DNA of 64,000 bases from Sphingopyxis sp. H050 (GCF_001468265.1 NZ_LNRZ01000002.1:124001-188000); one strand, 5' to 3'. Positions 1 through 10,730 are shown, numbered from the stretch's first letter. Numbers and translations: made by a program. The notes: generated by a model not told the origin, from the letters alone.

Positions 1-1305
1 GCCCTGATAGATGGGGAAGCGTTCGCACAGCGCGCGGACGCGGCCGCGGACCTTGGCTTCGACATCGGCATCGCCATGCTCGCCCTTGTCGCGCAGCGCC
101 TCTAGAACGTCGGCAACCATATCGCCGATCTCCTCGAACTCGGCGATGCCGAAACCGCGCGTCGTGCCCGCGGGCGATCCGACGCGGATGCCGCTGGTCT
201 TGACCGGGGGCAGCGGGTCGAACGGGACGCCGTTCTTGTTGCAGGTGATCGCCGAGCGTTCGAGCGCCTCGTCGGCGTCGCGGCCGGTGATGCCGAGCGG
301 GCGGAGGTCGATCAGCGCGAGATGCGTGTCGGTGCCGCCGGCGACCACATCGGCGCCGCGCGCCTTCAGCCGGTTCGCCAGCGCCTGGGCGTTGGCGATC
401 GTCGCCTTGGCGTAATCCTTGAACTCGGGGCGCAGCGCTTCGCCGAACGCCACTGCCTTGGCGGCGATGACATGGACCAGCGGGCCGCCTTGCAGGCCTG
501 GGAAGACCGCCGAATTGATCCGCTTGGCGATCGCTTCGTCATTGGTCAGGATCATGCCGCCGCGCGGGCCGCGCAGCGTCTTGTGCGTCGTCGTCGTGAC
601 GACATGCGCGTGCGGCAGCGGCGAAGGGTGCGCACCGCCGGCCACCAGGCCCGCGAAATGCGCCATGTCGACCATCAGCAGCGCGCCGACGTCATCGGCG
701 ATGGCGCGGAAGCGCGCGAAATCGAGCGTGCGCGGATAGGCCGAGCCGCCCGCGATGATCAGCGAGGGGCGATGCTCCTTCGCCAGCGCCTCGACCTGGT
801 CGAAATCGACGAGATGGTCGTCGGCCCGTACGCCATATTGCACCGCGTTGAACCATTTGCCCGACATCGCCGGCGGCGCGCCGTGGGTCAGGTGGCCACC
901 GGCGTCGAGGCTCATGCCCAGGATCGTCGCGCCCGGCTTGGTCAGCGCCAGCATCACCGCGCCATTGGCCTGCGCGCCCGAGTGCGGTTGGACGTTGGCA
1001 AAGCCGCAGTCGAAGAGTTGTTTCGCGCGGTCGATCGCCAGCGTCTCGACCTCGTCAGACGGCGCACAGCCCTGATAATAGCGCTTGCCCGGATAGCCTT
1101 CGGCATATTTGTTGGTGAAGACGCTGCCCTGCGCTTCGAGTACCGCCTTCGAGACGATATTCTCCGAGGCGATCAGCTCGATCTGATACTGCTCGCGTTC
1201 CAGTTCATGCTTGATCGCCGCCGCGACCGCGGGGTCGGTGGTGCCGACGCCATCGGTGAAATAGCCGGCCGATTTGATGGGCTTGTCGAGCGTTTCGGTG
1301 GTCAT
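1..1305 (-). CDS. glyA: Serine hydroxymethyltransferase, 3' end cut by window
   Basis: PLP enzyme that converts serine plus tetrahydrofolate to glycine plus 5,10-methylene-THF in the cytosol. The minus-strand frame is open from the ATG at 1305 to base 1 (435 codons, no stop), so the C-terminus lies outside the window. Family features are clear: an N-terminal [17 protein letters not shown] block, [11 protein letters not shown] near residue 70, and the PLP-lysine motif [14 protein letters not shown] near residue 240. Full-length family members are about 420-440 residues, so very little is missing. The start codon overlaps the rpiB stop by 4 bases (ATGA), which indicates a translationally coupled rpiB-glyA operon. 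Identification rests on sequence motifs and is secure. Confidence 0.97.
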   Translation of the reverse strand, partial: MTTETLDKPIKSAGYFTDGVGTTDPAVAAAIKHELEREQYQIELIASENIVSKAVLEAQGSVFTNKYAEGYPGKRYYQGCAPSDEVETLAIDRAKQLFDCGFANVQPHSGAQANGAVMLALTKPGATILGMSLDAGGHLTHGAPPAMSGKWFNAVQYGVRADDHLVDFDQVEALAKEHRPSLIIAGGSAYPRTLDFARFRAIADDVGALLMVDMAHFAGLVAGGAHPSPLPHAHVVTTTTHKTLRGPRGGMILTNDEAIAKRINSAVFPGLQGGPLVHVIAAKAVAFGEALRPEFKDYAKATIANAQALANRLKARGADVVAGGTDTHLALIDLRPLGITGRDADEALERSAITCNKNGVPFDPLPPVKTSGIRVGSPAGTTRGFGIAEFEEIGDMVADVLEALRDKGEHGDADVEAKVRGRVRALCERFPIYQG

Positions 1306-1754
1306 CGGCTGGTCTCCAGTTGCGGCGGATGAGAAAGCTTGTCGACGCGGCGCGCGTGGCGGTCGCCGGCGAAGTCGGTGGTCAGGAAGGCGGTGATGCA
1401 CGCCTTCGCCATGTCGATGCCGGTCAGGCGCGCGCCGAGGGCTATCACATTCGCGTCATTGTGCTCGCGCGCCAGCTTCGCCGACAGCGGCTCGGATACG
1501 AGCGCGCAGCGGCAGGCGGGGTTGCGGTTGACCGAGATCGAGATGCCGATCCCCGAACCGCAGAGCGCGACGCCCTTGTCGGCGCTGCCGCCCGCGACGG
1601 CCTCGGCAAGGCGATAGCCATAGTCGGGATAATCGACGCTGTCGGGGCCGTTGGTGCCAAGGTCGGCGACGTCGTGACCTTCGCCGCGCAGCCAGTCGGC
1701 GAGCACGGCCTTCAGCTCATAAGCGGCGTGGTCAGAGGCTATCGCGATGCGCAT
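1302..1754 (-). CDS. rpiB: Ribose-5-phosphate isomerase B
   Basis: Interconverts ribose-5-phosphate and ribulose-5-phosphate in the pentose phosphate pathway. The 150-residue product matches the RpiB/LacAB fold: [15 protein letters not shown] at the N-terminus (phosphate-binding loop), DYPDYGY near residue 42, the catalytic loop [17 protein letters not shown] with the conserved Cys, and [13 protein letters not shown]. Its length is normal for the family. It is first in an operon with glyA, with a 4-base overlap. That pairing, common in alphaproteobacteria, links pentose supply with one-carbon and purine metabolism. Confidence 0.95.
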   Translation of the reverse strand: MRIAIASDHAAYELKAVLADWLRGEGHDVADLGTNGPDSVDYPDYGYRLAEAVAGGSADKGVALCGSGIGISISVNRNPACRCALVSEPLSAKLAREHNDANVIALGARLTGIDMAKACITAFLTTDFAGDRHARRVDKLSHPPQLETSR

Positions 1755-1866
1755 CGGCGCGGCTCCCGCTGGAGAAAGGGAATCTATGACGCGCCTTTAG
1801 GCGAAGCTTGGCCGATTGGCCATAAGCGAGGTGGCAAATTTGTGACGCCGGCGATATGGCCGCGCC

Positions 1867-2031
1867 ATGTCCGACACGATCCTGTCCGTGCTGATGCTGA
1901 CCGGCGTCATTTTGACCGGCGGCGCCATCTATGTCTTTCGCAAGGGCGACCGGCGCCGCGCGTTGTTGATGCTGGTCGCGGCGCTGGTCATGTTCGCCAA
2001 TGTGGCGATCTGGGTGGTGCCGACGACATAA
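1867..2031 (+). CDS. Small two-helix membrane protein (54 aa)
   Basis: A short ATG-TAA frame encodes 54 residues. Two hydrophobic stretches, residues about 5-24 (ILSVLMLTGVILTGGAIYVF) and 33-51, are separated by a basic turn, RKGDRRRA. This is the expected pattern for a helical hairpin in the inner membrane with the charged loop in the cytoplasm. It lies in the gap between the divergent rpiB gene and the convergent hydrolase gene, and a strong palindrome (2036-2064) follows the stop at once, which supports a real transcription unit. No function can be assigned, and no enzyme motif is visible. Confidence 0.6.
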   Translation: MSDTILSVLMLTGVILTGGAIYVFRKGDRRRALLMLVAALVMFANVAIWVVPTT

Positions 2032-2035
2032 TAAT

Positions 2036-2064
2036 CGTCGCCCCCGCCTGCGCGGGGGGCGACG
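2036..2064. terminator. Bidirectional hairpin between convergent genes
   Basis: A near-perfect GC palindrome has arms CGTCGCCCCCGC and GCGGGGGGCGACG around a 4-base loop. It lies between the stop of the 54-aa gene on the plus strand and the stop of the hydrolase gene on the minus strand. There is no long U-tract on either side, so it could be a weak bidirectional terminator or a repeat-derived palindrome. Confidence 0.5.
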
Positions 2065-2071
2065 TTCCACT

Positions 2072-2728
2072 TTACCGGATCGGCGAATCCGGCGCGAGCC
2101 GCATGTCCAGATAATTGTCGAGCGACTTCATCAGCTGGTCGAGCTCATGCTCGAAGAAGTGGTTGGCGCGCGGGATCTCGTCGTGATGGATCGTGATGCC
2201 CTTCTGCGTGCGCAGCTTGTCGACCAGCTTCTGGATCGCGGCAGGGGGGACGATCTCGTCCTGCCCGCCTGCGACGATGATGCCCGACGAGGGGCAGGGC
2301 GCGAGGAAGCTGAAATCATACATGTTCGCCGGCGGCGCGACCGACAGGAAGCCCCGGATCTCGGGGCGGCGCATCAGCAGCTGCATGCCGATCCACGCGC
2401 CGAAGCTGAAGCCCGCGACCCAGGTCGTCTGCGCCTCGGGATGGATCGACTGCACCCAGTCGAGCGCCGACGCGGCGTCGCTCAGCTCGCCGATGCCGTT
2501 GTCGAACGTGCCCTGGCTGCGGCCGACGCCGCGGAAATTGAAGCGCAGGACCGCAAAACCGCGCGCGACGAAGCTCTTGTACATCGCCTGCGTGATGCGG
2601 TCGTTCATCGTGCCGCCGCCCTGCGGGTGCGGGTGCAGGATCAGTGCGACCGGCGCGCGCGGGCGCGGCGGCGGCGAGAAACGGCCTTCGATGCGGCCCT
2701 CGGGGCCGGGGAAAATCACGTCGGGCAT
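2072..2728 (-). CDS. Alpha/beta hydrolase (dienelactone-hydrolase-like)
   Basis: Predicted cytosolic serine hydrolase of 218 residues. LILHPHPQGGGTMNDR carries the oxyanion-hole HPHPQGG motif typical of this small alpha/beta hydrolase group. FNFRGVGRSQG is the conserved strand-turn, and AGFSFGAW is the nucleophile elbow (G-x-S-x-G, Ser near residue 107). GGQDEIVPP holds the acid Asp, and the catalytic His is probably in PRANHFFEHELDQL. The substrate is unknown; relatives are annotated as esterases or dienelactone hydrolases without firm evidence. It is monocistronic and points toward the hairpin at 2036-2064. Confidence 0.85.
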   Translation of the reverse strand: MPDVIFPGPEGRIEGRFSPPPRPRAPVALILHPHPQGGGTMNDRITQAMYKSFVARGFAVLRFNFRGVGRSQGTFDNGIGELSDAASALDWVQSIHPEAQTTWVAGFSFGAWIGMQLLMRRPEIRGFLSVAPPANMYDFSFLAPCPSSGIIVAGGQDEIVPPAAIQKLVDKLRTQKGITIHHDEIPRANHFFEHELDQLMKSLDNYLDMRLAPDSPIR

Positions 2729-2933
2729 GGAAGCACCTCTTATCTTTTTGAGCTCAAGGCCGAATCGCCGGCTGGCGGGGTGGCGGAGCGAAGGTGGCGC
2801 CTATATAGAAATTGGGTAGCAAGTTGCAACTTTTGCGAATCGCTCGCAATAAGGTGGCGGCACGCTCCCCGTTTCCGTTCGCTCGATGCGAACGGGGTTT
2901 GATTGGTTCCTCGCAGATGATTGCCGCGCCCGC

Positions 2934-4037
2934 ATGATTTACCTCGATTACCAAGCCACGACGCCGCTCGCCCCCGAAGCGCGCGAGGCGATGCTGCGCT
3001 GGCTCGAAGGGCCGGGCGAGGGCGCCGATGACCTTGGGGGCTTCGCCAACCCGTCGAGCACGCACAAAGCCGGCCGCGCCGCCGCCGCCGCGGTCGAGGT
3101 CGCGCGCGATCGGGTCGCGGCGCTGCTGCCAAAGGGCGGCCGGGTCTATTTCACCTCGGGCGCCACCGAGGCGCTCAATTGGGCGCTGTTCAGCGGCGCG
3201 AAGGCGAAGCCGGGCGGCGTCGCGGGACTGAGCATCGAACATGCCGCCTCGCTGCAATGCCTCGAACGGCTTGGCGCAGCGATCCTGCCGGTCGATGGCG
3301 AGGGGGTCGCCGTCCCGCCGGATGACACGCTGATTCCCGAAAACGGTATCGTCGCGACGATGCTGGTCAACAACGAGGTCGGCACGATCCAGCCTGTCGC
3401 CGATTTCGCCGCAGCCGCGCATGCGAAGAACAGCCTGCTGCTCTGCGACGCGGTGCAGGGCTATGGCCGCGTGGCGATCCCCGACGATGCCGACCTGATC
3501 GCGATCTCGGCGCACAAGATCCACGGACCGAAGGGCATCGGCGCGCTGTGGGTGCGCGACGGCGTCGATCTGGAGCCGCTGATGTTCGGCGGCGCGCAGG
3601 AGCAAGGAATGCGCTCGGGCACCGTCTCGCCCGCGCTCTGCGCCGGTTTCGGCGCGGCTGCGGCGCTCGCGGCCGAGCGATTCGAGGGGGATGCCGAGCA
3701 TGTCGAGCGCCTCTGGTCGCTCGCGCGCGACATGCTGCCCGAATGGACGCTCAACGGGGCCGAAGGCCCGCGCTACCGCGGCAACCTCAACGTCCGGCGC
3801 GAGGGCGTGAACGGCCTTCGCCTGATGTCCGACGCGCGAAACGTCGCCTTCTCGCTTGGCAGCGCGTGCGGCAGCGGGTCGGGCAAGGTCAGCCATGTGC
3901 TGCGGGCGATGGGCGTCAGCGAGGCCGACGCCCGCGCGTCGATCCGCCTGGGCTGGGGACGCTATATGACCGAAGCGGCGTTGCGCGACGGCCTGAACGC
4001 CATCAAGGATGCGGCGCGGCTGCAAGGGGTCAATTAA
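2934..4037 (+). CDS. Cysteine desulfurase (class V aminotransferase)
   Basis: PLP-dependent enzyme that removes sulfur from cysteine to give alanine and an enzyme persulfide for Fe-S or thio-cofactor assembly. I take the ATG at 2934 because the protein then begins MIYLDYQATTPL, the normal family N-terminus; an in-frame ATG at 2886 would add 16 unrelated residues. Visible features over 367 residues: GATEALNWAL at 76, NNEVGTIQPV at 146, the PLP lysine K195 in SAHKIHGPKG, and the sulfur-carrying Cys C312 in GSACGSGSGKVSHVL. The stop overlaps the ATG of a [2Fe-2S] ferredoxin by one base, so the two are probably made together for Fe-S cluster synthesis. Which paralogue (IscS/NifS-like) it represents is not certain. 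Confidence 0.9.
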   Translation: MIYLDYQATTPLAPEAREAMLRWLEGPGEGADDLGGFANPSSTHKAGRAAAAAVEVARDRVAALLPKGGRVYFTSGATEALNWALFSGAKAKPGGVAGLSIEHAASLQCLERLGAAILPVDGEGVAVPPDDTLIPENGIVATMLVNNEVGTIQPVADFAAAAHAKNSLLLCDAVQGYGRVAIPDDADLIAISAHKIHGPKGIGALWVRDGVDLEPLMFGGAQEQGMRSGTVSPALCAGFGAAAALAAERFEGDAEHVERLWSLARDMLPEWTLNGAEGPRYRGNLNVRREGVNGLRLMSDARNVAFSLGSACGSGSGKVSHVLRAMGVSEADARASIRLGWGRYMTEAALRDGLNAIKDAARLQGVN

Positions 4038-4372
4038 TGCGCGTCACCTTCATCCATGCAGACGGCAAGGGCCGTACCGAAGCCGACGCCGAACCGGGCA
4101 GCATCCTGCTCGACGTCGCGCAGGCGCATCTGATGCCGCTCGAGGGGACGTGCGAGGGGCAGATGGCCTGCTCGACCTGCCATGTCATTGTCGACAAGCA
4201 GGATTTCGACCGACTGCCGCCTGCAAGCGAGATGGAAGAGGATATGCTCGACCTCGCTGCCGGCGCGCGCCGCACCAGCCGCTTGGCGTGCCAAATCCTG
4301 TTGACCGAGGATATGGACGGTTTGACCGTGCATATTCCGTCCGAAAGTCGCAATATGCAGGGGCCACGCTGA
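4037..4372 (+). CDS. [2Fe-2S] ferredoxin (adrenodoxin type)
   Basis: Small electron carrier of 111 residues. Cluster ligands are Cys39, Cys45, Cys48 and Cys85, in the spacing C-x5-C-x2-C...C (GTCEGQMACSTCHV and RLACQI) of adrenodoxin/Fdx-type ferredoxins that serve Fe-S assembly or P450s. The acidic stretch after the cluster (ASEMEEDMLDL) is the usual partner-binding helix. It starts within the stop codon of the cysteine desulfurase (TAATG), which implies coupled translation and, by inference, a role in the same sulfur-mobilising or Fe-S pathway. Confidence 0.92.
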   Translation: MRVTFIHADGKGRTEADAEPGSILLDVAQAHLMPLEGTCEGQMACSTCHVIVDKQDFDRLPPASEMEEDMLDLAAGARRTSRLACQILLTEDMDGLTVHIPSESRNMQGPR

Positions 4373-4419
4373 AAGCGGGATAATCGAGTACGGGTCGCAC
4401 CGAATGGGGAAAAAGGGCG

Positions 4420-5226
4420 ATGCGGAGACTTTCGTTGTTGGCGGCGATACTGCTCGCCGGATGCGGCACGCCCGCGGAAAAGCCCGCGCCGCCGGTCGCC
4501 TTCGCCCGGCTGTCGACCGATGCCGTCAAGCATGGCGAGCGCATGTCGATCATCCTGGGCTGTTCGGGCTGTCATGGCACGGATTTGACCGGTCAGGACT
4601 GGAGCCAGGAAGGATATGGCCGTCTCTGGACCGCCAACCTGACCGTCGCGGCGGCGGGCTACACCGATGCCCAGTTGAAAGGCGTCATCAAGAGCGGCAA
4701 AAAGCCCGATGGCACGCCGCTCTGGGACATGCCCTCGCATCTCTTTACGCATCTTGCCGATGCCGATGTCGATGCGCTTGTCTCCTATATCCGCAGCCTT
4801 CCCAAAAAGGGCGAAGCGCATCCGCCGCCCACCTTCGGCCCGATCCTGAAAGCCGAAATGGCGAAGGGCGAATATTTTTCGTCGGCGGTTCGGACCGAGC
4901 GCGACGGAAAGGCCTTCCCGCCCGACGCAGGACCGGAGCATCGGCTGGCACGCTATATCGTCCGGGCCACCTGCGCCGAATGCCATGGCATGGATTTGCG
5001 CGGCGGCAAGGCCGGGCCGATCACCGGAGACCGGCCCGACATCCGGATCGCCGGTTCCTATGACGCCAGGGATTTTGCGCGCCTGCTTTGCACCGGCGTG
5101 GCGGCGGGCGATCGCAAGCTGGGGCTGATGGCGGAGGTCGCTCGGGGCCGGTACAAAAATTTCACCGATGCAGAGATTGCCGCCATCCACGCGTATCTGA
5201 AGGCCGTGGCCGAACGCGACCCCTGA
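4420..5226 (+). CDS. Diheme cytochrome c, predicted lipoprotein
   Basis: Exported c-type cytochrome of 268 residues. The N-terminus is a lipoprotein signal (MRRLSLLAAILLAGC, lipobox Cys15), so it is probably anchored to a periplasmic membrane face. Two haem-binding CxxCH motifs are present: CSGCH at 48-52 and CAECH at 185-189. Each is followed by the mono-domain cytochrome pattern (DAQLKGVIKSG... and DAEIAAIHAYLKA), so the protein looks like a tandem of two class I domains. Candidate distal Met ligands include WDMPSH near residue 103. Its electron partner is unknown; it stands 47 bases downstream of the ferredoxin gene but is exported, so a shared job is doubtful. Confidence 0.85.
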   Translation: MRRLSLLAAILLAGCGTPAEKPAPPVAFARLSTDAVKHGERMSIILGCSGCHGTDLTGQDWSQEGYGRLWTANLTVAAAGYTDAQLKGVIKSGKKPDGTPLWDMPSHLFTHLADADVDALVSYIRSLPKKGEAHPPPTFGPILKAEMAKGEYFSSAVRTERDGKAFPPDAGPEHRLARYIVRATCAECHGMDLRGGKAGPITGDRPDIRIAGSYDARDFARLLCTGVAAGDRKLGLMAEVARGRYKNFTDAEIAAIHAYLKAVAERDP

Positions 5227-5242
5227 CCCGGGCGCACCGCGC

Positions 5243-5271
5243 TTGATTTTCGTCAATCGCGCCGCCATATG
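5243..5271 (+). promoter_or_regulatory. Candidate sigma-70 promoter of ffs
   Basis: A -35-like TTGATT (5243-5248) and a -10-like CATATG (5266-5271) are separated by 17 bases. Initiation would fall close to the predicted 5' end of the SRP RNA. Assigned by eye only. Confidence 0.4.
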
Positions 5272-5273
5272 CG

Positions 5274-5369
5274 CCGCGGGAGTCGGGCGGACGCAGTCTT
5301 CGCCAACCCGGTCAGGTCCGGAAGGAAGCAGCCGCAACGAATTCGCTGCGGGTCGTTCCGGCTCCCACC
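5274..5369 (+). ncRNA. ffs: Signal recognition particle RNA, small (4.5S) type
   Basis: RNA of the signal recognition particle, which binds Ffh (SRP54) and targets nascent inner-membrane proteins. The diagnostic domain IV is present: GGTCAGGTCCGGAAGGAAGC at 5310-5329, continuing into AGCC, closed by pairing of ACCC (5306-5309) with CGGGT. The ends pair as GGGAG (5278-5282) with CTCCC (5362-5366), giving a single hairpin of about 95 bases as in other alphaproteobacteria. It sits upstream of dnaX, a well-known alphaproteobacterial arrangement. Exact ends are estimated from the outer stem. Confidence 0.93.
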
Positions 5370-5388
5370 CTCATTTCCTCTCCGGTTT

Positions 5389-5496
5389 CGTCACCCTGAA
5401 CTTGTTTCAGGGTCCATGGCCGATGCTTTCGATAAACGCTGTGTTGGAGGTGAGGCCGGGCGATCAATGCTGAAACAAGTTCAGCATGACGAGCTA
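5389..5496. repeat. Palindromic intergenic repeat, CTGAACTTGTTTCAG family
   Basis: The left arm reads GTCACCCTGAACTTGTTTCA followed by GGGTCCATGG. The right arm is GCTGAAACAAGTTCAGCATG followed by ACGA. The arms are inverted complements and flank about 50 bases of less conserved sequence. A second copy with the same arms lies at 34287-34390 in the pst operon. It sits between ffs and dnaX. Confidence 0.75.
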
Positions 5497-5557
5497 TGGG
5501 AGGGACCGTCCGCTTTCCCCTTCGACAAGCGCTCCGACCGTGCCTAATACGGATCGC

Positions 5558-7252
5558 ATGAGCGATTCCGCCGACGACGAACCGACGATGCTGGGCATGG
5601 ATTTGCCGGAGACGCCCGCGCCCGCGGCTTCGAGCGGCCCCTACCGCGTCCTCGCCCGCAAATATCGCCCGCAGACCTTTGCCGAGCTGATCGGGCAGGA
5701 TGCGATGGTGAAGACGCTGGGCAACGCGATCGCGCGCGACCGGCTGGCGCACGCCTTTCTGATGACCGGGGTACGCGGGGTGGGCAAGACCTCGACCGCG
5801 CGCCTGATCGCCAAAGCGCTCAATTGCATCGGCCCCGACGGGCAGGGCGGACCGACGATCGATCCGTGCGGGGTGTGCGAGCCGTGCCGCGCGATCACCG
5901 AGGGACGCCATATCGACGTGATCGAGATGGACGCCGCGTCGAACACCGGCGTCGACGATGTGCGCGAGATTATCGAGGCGGTGCGCTATGCCGCGGTATC
6001 GGCGCGCTACAAGATCTACATCATCGACGAAGTGCATATGTTGTCGCGTAACGCCTTCAATGCGCTTCTGAAAACGCTCGAAGAACCGCCGCCGCACGTC
6101 AAATTCCTCTTCGCGACCACCGAAGTGAACAAGGTGCCGGTGACGGTGCTGTCGCGCTGCCAGCGCTTCGACCTCCGCCGCATCACCCCCGACATGCTGT
6201 TCGCGCATTTCAGTTCGATCTTGCAGAAGGAGGGCGTCGAGGCGGAGGCGCCCGCGATCTGGCTGATCGCCAATGCCGCCGAAGGTTCGGTGCGCGACGG
6301 CCTGTCGATCCTCGACCAGGCGATCGCGCACGCCGACCTCGATGGCGGCGGCAAGATCGGGGCCGATCAGGTGCGGACGATGCTGGGGCTGTCGGATCGC
6401 ACCGCGATCACGCAGTTGATGGCGGCGATTTTGGGGGGCGACAGCGGCGGTGCGATCGACCTCGCTCGCGCGCAATATGCGCTGGGGATCGAGCCCGTGG
6501 CGATGGTGCGCGGGCTGATGGACCTGACGCACGCGATCACGCTCGCCAAGGTGTCGCGCCACGACGATCCCGCACTCGCGGCGAGCGACCGTGAACGGAT
6601 CGGCGACTGGGCGCAGAAGCTGGGTTTCGCGCCCCTCAACCGGCTGTGGCAGTTGCTTCTGAAGGGGCATGACGAGGTACTGCGCGCGAACAATCCGCTC
6701 GAACATCTCGAAATGCTGCTGCTGCGCGTGATCTATGCCGCGTCGATGCCCGATCCCGGCGAGCTGGCGAAATTGCTCGAATCTGGCGGGGTGCCGACGA
6801 TGCCGCTCGCCGCGCCGCCGGCTCCCGGCGGGCACGAGAATGCGGCGGCCGAGCCGGTTTCCGAAATCGCGGCCGCGGCGAGCGGCGGAGCGGCGGCCTC
6901 GGCGCTGACGATAGCACAAATTCATCAGCTGCTTGAAAGCACGGGTAATCATCAGCTTGCACGGCAAGTTTATGACGATCTCAAGCTTCTGGAACTCGAA
7001 CCCGGCCTGCTCGTCTACGCGCCCGCGGCGGCGCTCGACGGCGATTTTCCGCGCCGATTGGGTGAGGCGCTGTTGAACCAGACCGGCAACCGCTGGCAGG
7101 TGCGCGTGGGCGAGGGCGAAGGCCGTCCCAGCCTTGGCCAGATGCGCGCCGCGAAGCTGGCCGACAATGAATCCCGCATTCGCGAACTGCCGGTCGTCAA
7201 GGCCGCGTTTGCGGCTTTCCCCGAGGCAAAATTTGCCGACGACAGTAAATAG
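5558..7252 (+). CDS. dnaX: DNA polymerase III subunit gamma/tau
   Basis: Clamp-loader ATPase of the replisome. The ATG at 5558 gives a 564-residue protein; an earlier in-frame start at 5486 would add 24 residues encoded by the upstream repeat and is less likely. The conserved core begins YRVLARKYRPQTFAELIGQ at 29. Walker A is GVRGVGKTST (71-80), zinc-binding cysteines are C90, C104, C107 and C110, and DEVHMLSRNAFNALLKTLEE carries Walker B and the sensor. The C-terminal third (from about 410) is the variable tau region, starting with an Ala/Pro/Gly linker. ybaB follows within 11 bases, forming the classic dnaX-ybaB pair. No programmed-frameshift site was identified by eye. Confidence 0.95.
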   Translation: MSDSADDEPTMLGMDLPETPAPAASSGPYRVLARKYRPQTFAELIGQDAMVKTLGNAIARDRLAHAFLMTGVRGVGKTSTARLIAKALNCIGPDGQGGPTIDPCGVCEPCRAITEGRHIDVIEMDAASNTGVDDVREIIEAVRYAAVSARYKIYIIDEVHMLSRNAFNALLKTLEEPPPHVKFLFATTEVNKVPVTVLSRCQRFDLRRITPDMLFAHFSSILQKEGVEAEAPAIWLIANAAEGSVRDGLSILDQAIAHADLDGGGKIGADQVRTMLGLSDRTAITQLMAAILGGDSGGAIDLARAQYALGIEPVAMVRGLMDLTHAITLAKVSRHDDPALAASDRERIGDWAQKLGFAPLNRLWQLLLKGHDEVLRANNPLEHLEMLLLRVIYAASMPDPGELAKLLESGGVPTMPLAAPPAPGGHENAAAEPVSEIAAAASGGAAASALTIAQIHQLLESTGNHQLARQVYDDLKLLELEPGLLVYAPAAALDGDFPRRLGEALLNQTGNRWQVRVGEGEGRPSLGQMRAAKLADNESRIRELPVVKAAFAAFPEAKFADDSK

Positions 7253-7262
7253 GTCCAAATCC

Positions 7263-7598
7263 ATGAAATCGATCGAAGAAATGATGAAGGCGGCGCAGGA
7301 AGCCGCCGCCACCGTGCAGGCCCAGATGCAAGAGGCGCAGGCGAAGCTCGACACCGTCGAGGTCGAGGGCGTGTCGGGCGGCGGCCTCGTCAAGATCACC
7401 GCAACCGCCAAGGGCCGCATCAAGGCGATCCACATCGACGACAGCCTTATCGTCCCCGCCGACAAGCAGATGCTCGAAGACCTGCTCGCCGCGGCGTTCA
7501 ACGACGCGCGCGAAAAGGCCGATCGCGCCAGCAACGAGGAAATGGGCAAGATGACCAGCGGCCTGCCGCTGCCGCCGGGTTTCAAGCTGCCGTTCTGA
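7263..7598 (+). CDS. ybaB: YbaB/EbfC nucleoid-associated protein
   Basis: Small DNA-binding protein of 111 residues that coats DNA as a dimer. The start at 7263 (MKSIEEMMKAAQEAA) lies 10 bases after the dnaX stop. The N-terminal coiled helix (QAQMQEAQAKLDTVEVEG) followed by the SGGGLVKITATAKGRIKAI sheet, and a C-terminal SGLPLPPGFKLPF tail, match the family. It usually sits in dnaX-ybaB-recR, but recR is not the next gene here; the downstream sequence is a repeat and then lon. Confidence 0.93.
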   Translation: MKSIEEMMKAAQEAAATVQAQMQEAQAKLDTVEVEGVSGGGLVKITATAKGRIKAIHIDDSLIVPADKQMLEDLLAAAFNDAREKADRASNEEMGKMTSGLPLPPGFKLPF

Positions 7599-7605
7599 CC
7601 TGAAT

Positions 7606-7740
7606 ATCCTCCCTGTGCCGAAGGCATGGGGAGGGGGCCGCGCCCGAAGGGCGTGGTGGAGGGGCCGAAACCTCGCGCCATTGCCCCTTCGTCAGCGCTT
7701 CGCGCTGCCACCTCCCCATCGCTTCGCGACAGGGAGGATT
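7606..7740. repeat. Dispersed intergenic repeat with inverted ends (copy 1)
   Basis: About 135 bases begin TCCTCCCTGTGCCGAAGGCA and end CGCTTCGCGACAGGGAGGAT, so the two ends are imperfect inverted repeats. Internal marks are GGCGTGGTGGAGGGGC and GTCAGCGCTTCGCGCTGCCA. A second copy with the same internal blocks lies at 13606-13739. The element fills most of the gap between ybaB and lon and may act as a terminator-like structure. Confidence 0.75.
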
Positions 7741-7763
7741 GCGCTGCCCATTCAGCAATGCGT

Positions 7764-7794
7764 CATTGAACCACCAGCAGGTTACGCCATATTA
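7764..7794 (+). promoter_or_regulatory. Candidate sigma-32 heat-shock promoter of lon
   Basis: CATTGAA (7764-7770) and CCATATTA (7787-7794) are spaced 16 bases apart, resembling the alphaproteobacterial RpoH pattern CTTGAA / CCATAT. The lon start is 63 bases downstream of the -10-like box. lon is a standard heat-shock gene, which makes the reading reasonable, but the match was made by eye. Confidence 0.4.
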
Positions 7795-7856
7795 GCGATG
7801 AACACCCTATAAAGAAGGGCGGAGCCGCCGAAGCCGCGGCCCGCTCAGGAGCCGTA

Positions 7857-10253
<2,397 letters not shown>

Positions 10254-10332
10254 GTCATCGGCGCCGGACGTCATTTCGTCCTATATTCGTCGCAAAATCG
10301 ACGTTTTGGCTCGGTTTTCGCCCTTTTTTGCT

Positions 10333-10361
10333 TTGACAAGGCGGGGCGAAACATCGTTAGT
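10333..10361 (+). promoter_or_regulatory. Candidate promoter of the HU gene
   Basis: A consensus -35 TTGACA (10333-10338) is followed after 17 bases by a GTTAGT -10-like hexamer (10356-10361). Initiation would leave a leader of about 60 bases before the HU ATG at 10427. The -10 match is poor. Confidence 0.45.
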
Positions 10362-10426
10362 GGCGCGCCATGGCTTCGGGCCATGAATCATCAGTTATCC
10401 AACCATAATGCAGGGGTTCCTTAGGC

Positions 10427-10699
10427 ATGAACAAACAAGACCTGATCGCCGCCGTCGCTGACTCGAGCGGCCTGACCAAGGGTGACGCGAGCAAGGCCGT
10501 TGAGGCCGTTTTCGACGCGATCACCGGTTCGCTGAAGAAGGGCGGCGAAGTCCGTCTCGTCGGCTTCGGCACCTTCGCGGTCAGCAAGCGTAAGGCATCG
10601 ACCGGTCGCAACCCGCGCACCGGCGAAACGATGACCATCGCGGCGTCGAACCAGCCGAAGTTCAAGGCCGGCAAGGCCCTCAAGGACGCTGTCAACTAA
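10427..10699 (+). CDS. hupB: HU-family DNA-binding protein
   Basis: Histone-like dimeric DNA-bending protein of 90 residues. The N-terminal helices start MNKQDLIAAVADSSGLTKGD, and the beta-arm signature is VGFGTFAVSKRKASTGRNPR followed by TGETMTIAA with the conserved Pro for intercalation. Its length and composition are typical of the single HU of alphaproteobacteria. It lies just downstream of lon. A GC hairpin that may end the transcript follows at 10731-10754. Confidence 0.95.
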   Translation: MNKQDLIAAVADSSGLTKGDASKAVEAVFDAITGSLKKGGEVRLVGFGTFAVSKRKASTGRNPRTGETMTIAASNQPKFKAGKALKDAVN

Positions 10700-10730
10700 G
10701 TTGGCAGGCACCTTTTGGTGAAAACATTTC

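Noticed and set aside
2868..2897. Full REP-like palindrome before the cysteine desulfurase
   Set aside because: Only a short CGTTCG...CGAACGG trace is present; one arm is too short to call a complete element.
5312..7711. Minus-strand open frame of 799 codons opposite dnaX-ybaB
   Set aside because: Runs through two genes and two repeats and shows no protein family feature.
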